From Urechis unicinctus (lineage: Eukaryota > Annelida > Polychaeta > Xenopneusta > Urechidae), in NCBI GenBank assembly GCA_034190875.2, contig CM067353.1, positions 32,119,199 to 32,183,198 of the forward strand: a stretch of 64,000 nucleotides of DNA. Reading direction: 5' to 3'. Position 1 is the first letter of the stretch; every line of letters begins with the position of its first letter. Below are positions 50,301 to 62,318 of this stretch, in pieces. Under the pieces are notes generated by a model. That model searched no databases. It saw only the letters and a program-made list of their open reading frames with translations, and was not told where the DNA came from. Made by a program: the position numbers and the translations under genes.

Positions 50301-50979
50301 ACTTGATTCTGCTCAAGTAATCACTGTTTAATAAGGTTATCTAAGCTCTCTGTGCAATAGTACTATAGGATACCGAAAACATAAACTGGCATGCAAAAAA
50401 ATATTTTGCATCCCAGTGTCTTTCAGACATACCTCATGATTTAGCCTTCCCACTTGTTTTTTTTTTGACCTGTAGCAATATTTGAAAGTCAAAGAGCACT
50501 GCTTCGGGTATCAATCAAATTTGCATGGTGACACTTGTCCCTGGCTGCATATTAGTAGAGAGAGATCATTATTACGCATGATAGTTTGCCAACTAAGATG
50601 ACCTGGGTTGTAGCATTTGGATCAGCCAATTGATAGTCAACTATCATTCGGTTTGCACAACTATAATGGCATTTGCATGACATGGGTATTTTGGCTCTGT
50701 TGCTGAACAATTACCCGTGTCTTATATCTACATGGCTTATCTTCATTAATAACGCTGCCAGGCGTGTTGTTTCATTGCTAAGCTACAATTATATACTCCC
50801 ATTTGTAGTTCAGCCATGTTTCAGATCTAACATAACATCATTTATGTCAATGATTTAAATATACAAAAATCACACAATCGCTACATGCATTGAAGAGCAA
50901 TGTCCTTCATAGTCGGCTGGAGGCCATCACTATGGCTAGTTGTTTGAGCAGCTATGTATTAGGCATTCAAGTGAGTTCC
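44339..50979 (+). repeat. Copy B of the 7.3-kb tandem duplication
   Basis: Matches copy A. It carries sequence missing from A, including about 30 bases near 45580-45610 (CCTTGCATGATATTGTTGG) and about 80 bases near 47390-47475. The first of these also occurs in the older copies at 51237 and 56250, so its absence from A is a loss. Confidence 0.93.
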
Positions 50980-52080
50980 CACAATTTAAGCATATGTACA
51001 CTTTATATTCATAGCCAACTATTTGATGATGCATTTGACATATAGTTCGTAGATGACAAAAAGCGTACTGCATTAACGTAGCTATTCTGCTTACGACAGT
51101 CAAGCGTTATGCCGTTAATTACAAAGCAAATCCCCTTTCCCGTCACATATTCCAACAGAACATGGTCAGTGCATTAGCAAAATATGAATGGGGGCATAAC
51201 GAGAACTGCTTTGTGAAAATCAGGGCAATATATAATCCTTGGATGCTATCGTTGGTCATGAAACTTGGCTCTTGACGGCCTTCTCATATCTCGCAACTCA
51301 ACATGCAAAGATGATATAATCTGTCTGCACGCGGGTAATTGCTTGGAAAAAAACTCTTGCAATCAAGCATGATTTCTGCTGCTGCAGATACTGTTGCTAC
51401 TGCGGATGTGTGTAAATGCTAAGCATCAGACGCTAGGTCAGTGAAATGCTTCTACTGCGACTGCTGCAGATACTAATTATGTTTCGTATGACCAAAGTCA
51501 TGAAAGCTTCTGGGGACAGTTTGCAAACCAGTTTATTGCCTAATCCTCTGGCGCTGATGAACCAGGTAGTTTTATTCCTTCTGGGGAGTATGATCTTGCT
51601 TAAAATAACGAATCGGACACTTGTTGCATATCAGATAACCACCAAGTAGATATTGCACGGCAACATGTATTCTTACGTGTAAACATGCATAATGATATGC
51701 TGAATTTTGTTGATATCTTAACATCAGCCCGTTTACATTGTACTGTCCTGTGTAGTGTTGAAAGTATAAATTTAGGCTGGACGCCAAGTGTTTGTTCATT
51801 CATACATTTCATTCATAATAGCTAACTACATGCAAGAAAGTGCGAATGAATGGCGACCATATTCCACCACTCAAACGTTCAACTCTAAGGTAAATATTAT
51901 GAAATATAATATCTACACCTGTTCAGTGCTTGTCAATTATATAATGAATATAACGACCTGGTATCTTCATCCAAGTTTATATTCCTCTTTACCCCATTTA
52001 TTGTGGAAGACGACCGCTACGTTCAGATGGCCTCGCTCATTCACTTTTGCAGACACGATATAACACATTAGTATTGGGGT
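50980..52080 (+). repeat. Partial diverged copy D
   Basis: Starts right where copy B ends, with CATATGTACACTTTATATTC. It follows the order of 38110-38950 (GCATTAACGTAGCTATTCTG, GAGAACTGCTTTGTGAAAA, GCTTGGAAAAAAACTC, GTATAAATTTAGGCTGGACG) at lower identity. No gene. Confidence 0.7.
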
Positions 52081-55000
52081 GTCGTACAACCGTGTACTAA
52101 CTTGATCTTTCTTTGTATTCAATGAAATCAATATTTTGTTGAGTAAAAAGGATTGATTTATTCGAAAAGGCGTACATATTCAAAATGATTAGGCACACAG
52201 CTCGCCATGGGTACTAACAAATACAATTAACTGAAAACAAGTAAACCTCTGCTTTGCTGAGCATTACATATCATGCAGACATAAATACGTTGCAGATTGA
52301 GTATAATCAATCAACGAGCTGTGAGTTTGTACACATCCCTGGATAGAGATTTCCTCTGTTGGCTAGACATTCACAATAGAGAATGAATGAGTTTGTTGTA
52401 CGCTCGTAATTGCTTGGCAATAAAACGCTCTAACAAGAGATAAATTACAGTGTGACATTAACTGATTAAGAGGCATCTAGTGTGCAAAGGATATCAGCTG
52501 CTAAAGACGTTCTAGCTGATGCTGCTGCTGCTGCGTTGTGGGTAGGAAGCCAGCACCAAAAAGTGTTGCAACCACTGCAGGACACAGTATATTCATCGAG
52601 ACCATCTGGTCTAAGAATCTATTCTGAACCAATGAAAAAGCGATCCATTGCTCTTTGGTTGCGAACCGCATCGATACCCGAATTAAATACAAACGTGAAA
52701 GAAGATAAATATCTATCACCCAATATGAAGCATATGTACTATTAATCACATGTACAGTGAAATAGATGTTCTATGAAATATAGGCAATTTGAAACATATT
52801 CACTCCGAGATATTACAACAATGCACTGTTCACCCCCCTGTAGCAACCTGACGCCGAGGCACTGACGCGTCTCTCCGTCGCGCGTTTGGGAGATAACTTT
52901 TGATGATTAAACCGATGTCAATTTTAACCTTGAACTTCATCACACCATATTCGGCCATCGAATTTTGTAGTCACCATATATGTTACCTTGTGATGCTGAG
53001 CTTGCACGTGAAGCTGATTAAATCGCCATTCTGCATTTGAACAGGACCGTGAAAAGTTGTTATCTCTTAGATAAATGAGTTCTTTGTTTTCATGACCTCT
53101 CAACGATGTAACCATGGCAAATAGTACTCATTCCTTGCTCATGGTTTTAAAACACCACAAGACGGACCCAAGCGTCATCACATTACATCGTGTTTATTGC
53201 TGATGGAAGTATGTGACGTTCATATGGAACTATATAACCCTGGTACGGACATACGTCAGGTAATTACTGCAAATAATCGGGTAAACACCGATCTATAGAC
53301 ATTTAACATTCAACTCAGGAACCTCATATGAATTACCTAGTTGTACCACAAGCCTTTTCCTTCATTACCATGGAAATTGATGGCATAAACGCTGTTTATC
53401 CGAAATGGTCCCTTACGTGTCAACCTGCAAACAAAACTGAACCACCATGCCGTTAACCTGCTTGATATGCGGATGGATAAGCGCGGGCGTTCAGGGCCTT
53501 TCAAATGCTCCGGACATTGAGCCACTTAGGAGGGCAGAGGCTGTTTTTCAGGTCATCATATGCGTGGTAATATAGGCAGTAGTAAATAAATGTTTCACCA
53601 TATTTCCGGGGACATGCACACAGCCAATTGTGGTTTACCAGCTGTTTAACCAACTCTAGCCACATGAAAAGTAATAAAGTAATATTGCTTGGCAATTATG
53701 GCCCAAATGTTTATGCGTTCCGTTTTTGTGTGGGCCACACAGAGCTGGAAAGGGTGGATTGGAGCAAATTATTCTGGAAAATAGACGACCTTTATTGTCG
53801 GACATACGTCTATCAATTGATCATCATTCATTGCTATGTTTGCCAATGTGATAAACCGCTCCATGTGAAAATGTCAATACCGGGAACTGGTTGTATACAC
53901 AGCATGGGCGAATGGGCTTTGTTGCTTTAGTAATCTTTTGTACACTACTGTTCGCAAAAAGAGATATCAAATGTGGCACGATTTTTCATCATCATTAAAT
54001 TATATTCGTCTGGGTTTCATCCGTAATGGCAATTCCAAATTGACTGATAGCATGGCATTTCTTCTGCAGATGACCCTTAACGCTTCATGAAAGATATTTT
54101 AACGCAAATATGCGAAACCTTCGATAAAAGCCATGCAATCAATTGTAGCTAGCCTTGACGGAAACTCACTCCCTGAGATAATTCATGTTAGAATTGCATA
54201 ATATTTATATGACCGTATCTTTGAGAATATATTGTGCGGCTGACCAAGGGTTAAATTTGTGGTAGGAGAAGCAGCCACATTGTTCAATGAACAGCTAGCC
54301 GTAGAACAGCATATCATGTCGACTGTTCGAATACATTTGAAACTACATGTTGGATATCTGCAGGGTGCCATCTGGCGAAGTGTGACAATATGAGATCAAT
54401 CGACTGCAGTAAAGTATTAGTAATCAGCATATTCACCTATAGGCAACTTCATCTGAAGAAACGATCTTATCAGAAATTTATTACGGTTGAATGACAAGAT
54501 GTTGTAATGATGAAATCGAACCTTACCAAGAGGATTCTGCTTTCAACCTCCATCAGAATATGCTTTTTATGTAATCGAAATATCCCGATGATTCTAGCAC
54601 CAAGAGCAACCCGATTTTAACCATTTGTTTTACATTTGTTTCATAACCGTTGTATGTCTATTGGTTTTTGAATAGAATTGGCATTAAAGAATGACAGGTG
54701 TTATCTATCGATACAACCTATGTTTTGTGAAAAGGTAGGAGGGCTTCATTAAACGAGTCTACCTGTGTATATTTGTAATGTAGATAAGGGTGTTCCTTAT
54801 TATCGTTGTTGACAGTCAAACCAGATCAGAGCTACAGACAATCAGTAAGGGAAACGTTCAGTAAAGCTCTTAATGAATCACAACGCATTCTCAACTAGAC
54901 CTACCTCTTGTTATAAGCCTTTGTAGAGCAGCTGATCTATCCCTATAGGTGAACTTATTAATCTTTGATGTTCTTAAATGTTTGACATTCACTCTGATAT

Positions 55001-55560
55001 CATGGCGCTTCTTTCAAGGAGGGTTTAATTTTGACGCAATTGAGAAATGCAAGCCTGGTATGTGAACCGTATAATGGGAGAGCTGGTTCCAGTTCATGTA
55101 TGGGGCAGGCAAGCATTGCTCGATTTACGATCATGTGTGTTGTATCTTGGTGTATATACAGAAGAAAATATCTCACTTTCGTATATGGCTTATTTCGCAC
55201 CCTTCCGAAGCCGTGAAATATGTAGCCTGTAGCTGACATTAGTAAACGGCTTCTTGGGTGTTTACATTCACTGTGACTGGCGTAAGTGAAGTGATTGTGT
55301 TGATCGCATCTTAACCTAAACTAAGTTTGTGCAGTCGTTCTGTCACATAGATATTTCGTTCGAGCTATGATCCGTCAGAGGCGTAAGAAGGAATTCTTAA
55401 ACACGAGCTAATGGATTTGTCACAATAAGGCCAATACCGAGTTTGTAACTCGTTTCTAATCAGCGTTCGCTTAAGGGAAAATCCTTATGTGGACGTATTA
55501 TATAATACCAGTTGATGTAATCAGCGTATGCCAGAGCCCTAGCTCAACCTTGGAATCTAT
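52081..55560 (+). repeat. Diverged duplicate of 35.2-37.0 kb and further blocks
   Basis: Besides the blocks paired with 35.2-37.0 kb, it holds a degenerate 32-bp minisatellite seed (52725-52815), the TACCAAGAGGATTCTGCTT landmark (54523), and a block at 55060-55160 related to 18690-18780 and 27290-27365. No gene is recognised. Confidence 0.65.
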
Positions 55561-55569
55561 AACAAATAC

Positions 55570-58500
55570 AAATTGACACCTGCGAGCGTCAGATATGTTC
55601 AGCGCCAAGTTCGCTCAGCTGACAAATAAATGAGTATTTTGGACGGGTGCAACGAATCCCCTTGATTCAACGACAATCAGTGCTGGATTGGGAGAAGAAA
55701 TTACAGAATGTTGACAGCCCAATGACATGACCACATTGTCAATAACCGCATACTGTCCCTCGATCTTTTTATATAGTCTTGAAAAGGCAGTCATTCAATC
55801 GTTATATATTCCTTGAGCTTGAGACACAGAGGTTATCATGTTGATATTTTTTTATAATGAATGAAACGAGACGGAGTCATATATTGCACTAAATCTCTGT
55901 GTTCTGTGCCTTAAATCAAATAAGCAACTACCAAGGCAAACGGAGTCCAAAGTTAAAACGTGTAAGAAACGTCTTCTATCCGTGGCAACTTGTTGATCAG
56001 CTATGTATCATTCTGGGTAACATTATTGGATATTCAAGTGATTCGGCTGGATTTAAGCATATGTGCGCTCTGTATATTCAGGTGAAGAAATTTGTCCTGC
56101 ATTAACCCATGTATTTCGCTTACAGCAGCCAAGCTTAATGTATTTCATTTCAAAGCATATCCCCTTTCCCGTCACATAACTTCAGCACAACATGATTGCT
56201 TGTAAAACCTTGAAGGGGGCATATTGAAAACTGTATGATGAAAAGCCTTGCATGATGTGGGTGGTCATGTACGATGTCGTTATGCCATCCATGTTTTCGT
56301 CCCTGCTGAGTGGAGACCCGCGTGGCTGATGCTTTGCTGACATTTAGGTCCGCAGCTTATCATGTTCTCATTGTCATCTTCCTACTTGGTCTACACAGCC
56401 CCTCATAATCCATTCCTGCTGATCCGCATCACGATGGCTTTTGCTGTCACATCTTGTTTATCAGGCGTTTTGCAAGAGACATGTATGTGTGCTGCAGAGG
56501 GTATGATACGGAGCGGCCGTCTCATATGTCACAACTGAACTCGAGAAAGAGAAAGAAGAGAAAACGGCAAAAAGTAAATGAGCATGCGCTGGGTTACTGA
56601 AGCTGCAGATATTGATGCTACTGCTGTAGGTGGATGTATGTAACTGCTAAGCGTAAGTGATCATTTAAATTCTTCTGCACCTGCATATATTATAAATAAG
56701 TGTTGTAACCTTAAGGTCCTCAAGTCATACGTGCTGGAAATTTGACGCTGTGGCACTAAAGAACCGTGCAGATTTATGTCCACTGATGAATGTTATCTCG
56801 TATAGAATATCCCAACTAGAGGCATCACCAAGTCGGGTTTGGATCTGTTCTCTGTAAACTGGCATTCATTGTATCCATACATTTGGCTCGATGAAAGGCA
56901 GGAATGGCATCGTATATTATCAATTTAAAGTAATGTTAATGTTCGTGGTGTATTAATATCGATTGAATTGTTGGATGTATGAACCAATGTTGTCGTTATG
57001 GGCTGCACTAAGAAAGAGTCAGATCAGCATTTGCTTCAGCAATAAAGGCATTCATGATTATGTACTGAGTGCAAGGTGGATGAATCAAGTTAACAGAAGT
57101 AACTGTGGCTCTGCTGTGGCACTGCTGCTGCACTGTGATAAATCGCATAACCTACCTTAATCGATGATCAGATTGACCCATCTGATCTACATGTGCACAT
57201 GTTCACTGCTTTGTCTTCAACGAGATAGTAAATGGCACTGGTCTTTACCACATATACCAACTATATTGTTCGCTTTCTTCGGTTACCACTGAATTGCACT
57301 ACGACGCGGCCTGTAACATGCCAACCGAACAAGACATCTAAGCCTGGTATAAGATCCCGTGGCATCAGAACATCTGGCTGCTGGTATCCCTCCAGCATAT
57401 CAACAAATGGAAAGTGGTATAAGCGTTAGTCCACCTAGTTAAGTATGACGAATGGAAGAGACCGGTAGCGGTTGACAGTCTGTAAGGTACATGTAAGATA
57501 AGCAGCGATACTAAATCACAACTAGTCGAGGAAATGATAGCCACCGCAGCCACCATGTCAATATCATGATCATGCCAGTCATGCATTTTGCGACAATACT
57601 TTATGGTCAACGGAAATTTACCCCATTACGAACGAAGAGTAAATATGCAGCAATCACAGACGGGCAAAGTTAATAAAACTGATGTATGCTTCCCATGATG
57701 GTCTAGCACGACCGAAAATCATTGCCCCATCCTGTGCATATCCTATTACCGCGGTCATCGCCCACTCACATGGCAGCTTTGTGTATGTCACCAAGTCCCA
57801 CGCTAGTTGCACCACTGCAAGCCCACGTTATTTGTGAATATTATACATGAACAGTACAAAATCGCTGTTAGAAACAAATAGGGGAAAACTCACCGCACGT
57901 CGACACTATGACAGCAAGACAAGCGAGGAAAGCTTTTAGTCAGCTATACACACGATAAATTGTTCGTAGGGTGCCACCAACCAGTATACTGGGCCTTGAA
58001 AGCCTCAGAACAACTAGTTTAAATTATGCATTCAGGGCTTCAGGCGAATCGCATACCTAAGGAAAATGCTTAGGCCGCTACAAAGGCAAATTATACTGAC
58101 GCTTTAGGCATAGTTTTTCATCTGGCGGTTACAATCACTGCAGAAGACATTAGCAAGTAGATTAGTTGGTGATTACATTTTGTCTGGCAGACATTTATGC
58201 CAATGTGACATTTATGCCCGCCTAAACATGAGCTATCAAATAAGTCACAATATATAACTGCAAATATGACAGAGCGTTTAATTCAGTTGATATCGTTCCT
58301 CACCTCCACGAAGAAGAAATAGGTATGTTTGGTATCTGGACGAAACTATCAAGAGCAGTTGATGTCACACACCACGCTTCTCGTCATACTGAGCGCCGCT
58401 GATCCCGTCGTAAACAACCTCCCTGCTCCACACAAGCCCACCTCACGCCTTGCCGCTATTATATTCCCGAATAAGTCACTTGATACTTTGGCTTCACATC

Positions 58501-59210
58501 GTTATTGCCATAAATCGCCACCGTCAATTCACGGAACGTGGGTGAGTTGAAGGGCGCTGCAAATAATTTGTGCGGCGATTAATTTTTATAGGGTTGTCTC
58601 CCCGAGCAGACTGCGAGTTGGAGCCACTGGCAAATGCCAATATGGCAGTTGCAAATGAATTGGACCTGGAAGCAGTAAAATTGGGCTTGGTAGAGGAGAT
58701 AACGGTCTTCTCAATAGCGCAAGGCAAGGTCGCTCTGTGCAAAACAGGCTCGAATGAAACATCAACCTTTAACATGACTAATAAAGTCTCGATGACCGTG
58801 ACTTAAGGTTATTGTCTGGTCAATGTTGATTCGCTCGTTATTTCCTCGTATAGGATCAACATCATGCTTTTCATTTGCTCTCAGCAATTCTAGCAAACTT
58901 AATGCTTAACTGTAAGGTGTTAGGCATTTATCCAGAGAAATTAATAGTGGCGTTGTTGTTTTTGGATCTTCCTTGAATACTGCTCTTTTAAATGAAGTCG
59001 ATTTCAAACACATCACTGTCATACGTATGAGATAATCAACACGAAACAATGTATTTTTGTGTGTTATCGCGCATTTTTCAGTTAGCAGCCGACTGGCGCA
59101 AGTAGCGGTCACCGCACACTTTGTTGATTTCATGTTAAACATAAAGGCAATGCACACACAACGAACTGTGTAGTTGGGTAGCGAATATCTCACATTATAC
59201 ACAAAAAAAC
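55570..59210 (+). repeat. Copy C, older partial copy of the A/B unit
   Basis: Shared blocks in order: GATTCAACGACAATCAG (55664), GACATGACCACATTGTCAAT (55725), CCTTGCATGATGTGGGTGG (56244), GAGGAAATGATAGCCACCGC (57528), ATTCAGGGCTTCAGGCGAAT (58030), GCAGACTGCGAGTTGGAGCC (58607) and TTAGCAGCCGACTGGCGC (59080). It is shorter and much more diverged than A and B. No coding frame is called. Confidence 0.8.
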
Positions 59211-61925
59211 CTCATTGATGGTTATTCGATTACTTTTATTAGAGGGACTTTTGTATAAAGCTAAGAACCTTAAATTGCCGCAGAAAAATGCATGCATTTG
59301 AATCAATGCCGCGGTGCAGCAAATCAAATTATTCATTTGACATTAGTTATGTATGATTGTTTTGTATTGTTTGGACTCTTTTATTTGGCTTCATTTGTGC
59401 TAATTGTTGCAGTAAAGACATTCATTTCTTGAAAGCCATTGTGGCCTTGAACTTCCCATGTTTAATGTTGGGCTATTACATTACCATTCATGCAGTGGCT
59501 CTGCTGCTACTGTCGCAAAGCTAGCTGCTCAGTCTATTTTCACCATCAACCGCATTAGCTGATTACGAGGTCATCTAAGACTCGATATTGCTACTGTGAC
59601 CGGCTTTTTCAGGGAAGGAGCCGTAAAACATAATATTTGTTTGTCATAACTGCTAAATTGGGACATTGTATTGCGCTCTCTCCATGTTTAAACACTGGCA
59701 AGATGAAATAGTTAAAGATTATGTAGAGCTAGGTCTTGCTGGAGAATTTTCCATGATACCTATGATATTCTATTGGTATATTTGATCATGCACATATATA
59801 TTTCTGGTTTTCTTTTTTCGCCACAAAACCGTCACGATGTCTCTCTAACGAGGTAGCTTGGCACCTGGTGCGCTAAGCAAACCATCACTGGCGCGATTGC
59901 AAATTGCCAAACAGATGCTTAGCAGTAGCTTTGGTGCGGATGCGGATTCGGACGACTGCTTATTGTGACAATGAAATATTCTCTGCAAGTTCAAAAGGGA
60001 ACGTTTCTATTTTGGTATGTATTGCGGAAAGAGAGTGATGTCTTAAGAATTGCACAAGGGGGGCAGATACCCTGTATATGCTATTACCGCAAGTGCCTGA
60101 AAAAAAAGCAATATGAGTCGCTAGAATGTTTTTGGCTTTTTCTCATTAACATGCTAAAAAATTCGAGCCATTTGATCTTTTTAGGTAGGAACTGTCAAGC
60201 GGTATTCATCCACGACCAAAAACATTGTGCTGGCCAAACATCTAAAAGCTTTGGGTCGTCCACGGTAATAACACCATTACGACAGAATATCAGACGACTT
60301 ACCATCCAGGTGTTATTGTTTGCAATGATTTAAGCTGTTGATGTTCCTGAAACGAACCATCGTTTGGATATTTGGCTTGTCTCTCTCATTTGACTTTTCA
60401 TTCGTTGCAAGGTGCAGCTTTAAGTGAGGCAGGTCCTTATCACATGCCACCTTTCCATCCTGCTTTTACCATTTCCCCCATAAAAGCTCTTCCACCTCAA
60501 TGGTTCTTGCACCAGCTGCCTTTATATCACCCAGTTTGTTTGGTGGATGAAAATACCGGGGAGAATAGGGGCCCGTCGATAAATTCAGACAGCGACCAAT
60601 AAGTCAGAGATACAGGCGAATGGCAATATGATGGTTGAAAATAAACACACAAAAACCAGTTGCGACCTGCTTTATTCTAACGTTCTGTTTAAGCCATGTC
60701 ACCTTTGCCTCTAATTCAGGATTCCAGATGGGTTAATGTTGAAGCTGTCTGTCAACTATGAATGACGAACACACAAAGCTTGGGCAGTTGCCAAGGACAG
60801 GACTTAGAAGCACGTGGTGTCTTTAGTGTGGGGCTTGTATAAACCAACCGACCCTCAAAAGCTTGGGTAAACATAGCATTCAATTTTTGGGCTTTGTTGC
60901 TGAAGGGTTCAGTGTTATTCTTAATCCTAATACTCTGTGGGACCTACAATAATACACACAGACGGGTAACGCCGTTAATCGCAGCTTTGAAGCCCTCCTA
61001 TAGGCATCATGGTATGGTTAATTGGAAACGCATTAGGTATATGTGTTAACATTGTGAGGTTATGATGTGGCGCGTACACAAATATTGTGCGGTAAATCCG
61101 TTATGGCGAACTCGTACATTTTTCGATCGCGTGAAAATAGCTTCGTACACAAATACTTATACATTGCAGACGTTTACCGTATGGATTTGAAATGGTTTTC
61201 CCATGAATAGAATCGCGTATGCATGCGTTGGAGGATGTATCGATAGAGCCAATGTTTGATGATTGTGAAGCCGCCTTTCATAAACGTGCATGTAAATGAC
61301 AAAGCATAGCGTTAGTTATATACAAACAATTTCATTGAGAGGTGGTCAGATATAAGAATCACACTGTGGTTTCGTAACAAAGTGACCTGATAACGACATT
61401 TTGCTGATGACGACTGCTTCATGCTATCGCAATCAAAGTGAACCTCTGTAATTGCAGTCAGAGTGAGGGCTGCTTGAAGATACCACAAATTAGCTTTAGC
61501 CATCCACCGAATCTCGAAAAAGAAATTTAATGTCGTCAATAATGCGTAAGTCGGGTAACTGCAATGTTCAGCTGCACGGATTTTCTTTCCATCCATATTT
61601 TAGCCCGTTTCATCATCCAGTTTATCGTCAGATATATTTGAAGTTTTCATGCGCAGTAATCACGCTGCCGCTGAACGTAAATACATGCTAGGAAACTATA
61701 CAGCAATTCCTTTGCAATTGCTTACGGTAACTCTGTCATCGTTGAGTTTATAAATGCGTATTGGTTATTGATGAATAAAATATATGTCCTGGTGAAGACG
61801 GAAATTGATTTATGCCAAGAGGGTATACATTATCATTGATGGTCCATGTGGAGATGTGAGGCATGTAGGTCTGTAGCTCTTGTTCAGTGGTTTATCTGCA
61901 TGCTCGCGATGTATGAGGCCTTTAT
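59211..61925 (+). other. Duplication landscape, no clear gene
   Basis: The block at 60735-60990 (CAACTATGAATGACGAACAC, GGGTAAACATAGCATTC, CGCCGTTAATCGCAGC) relates to the 18950-19260 and 27520-27850 landmarks. A 122-residue frame at 59965-60333 has no known motif. A proline-rich frame from about 60417 to 60602, preceded by a pyrimidine-rich stretch and AG, could be a terminal exon but is unproven. Confidence 0.45.
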
Positions 61926-62006
61926 GTGAGCAGACCGTCATTAGCTCAACCCCTCTCGTTTGGCGTTTCGTCTGGCCTTGTCTTTCGTATAAAGGTCGCG
62001 GTTCAA

Positions 62007-62318
62007 GTCACATTAGCATTCACCACAGCTTCTGACGACAAACTAGGTGGTATTTGCAAGAAGAAACGCAAGGGTTTGGTATTGTGGGTATGCCTAAAAC
62101 AACCTAATATCAGCGGGAGCTGGGACGTGACAGTAAATAATTGCCTCCAGATGCAAGTGGTTCATGTCACATTAGCATTCGCCACAGCTACTGACGACAT
62201 ACTAGGTAATATTTACAAGAAGGAACGAAAGGGTTTGGTATTGTGGATATGCTGATAACAACCTGATATCAGCGGGAGCAGGGGCGTGACACTTAAATAT
62301 TTGCCTCATGATGCAAGT
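62007..62318 (+). repeat. 159-bp tandem duplication
   Basis: GTCACATTAGCATTC starts at 62007 and again at 62166. The two units share most bases, ending GGGACGTGACA and GGGGCGTGACA-like. A 109-residue frame spans both, but many of the differences change the amino acid, so no coding constraint is visible. Confidence 0.9.
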
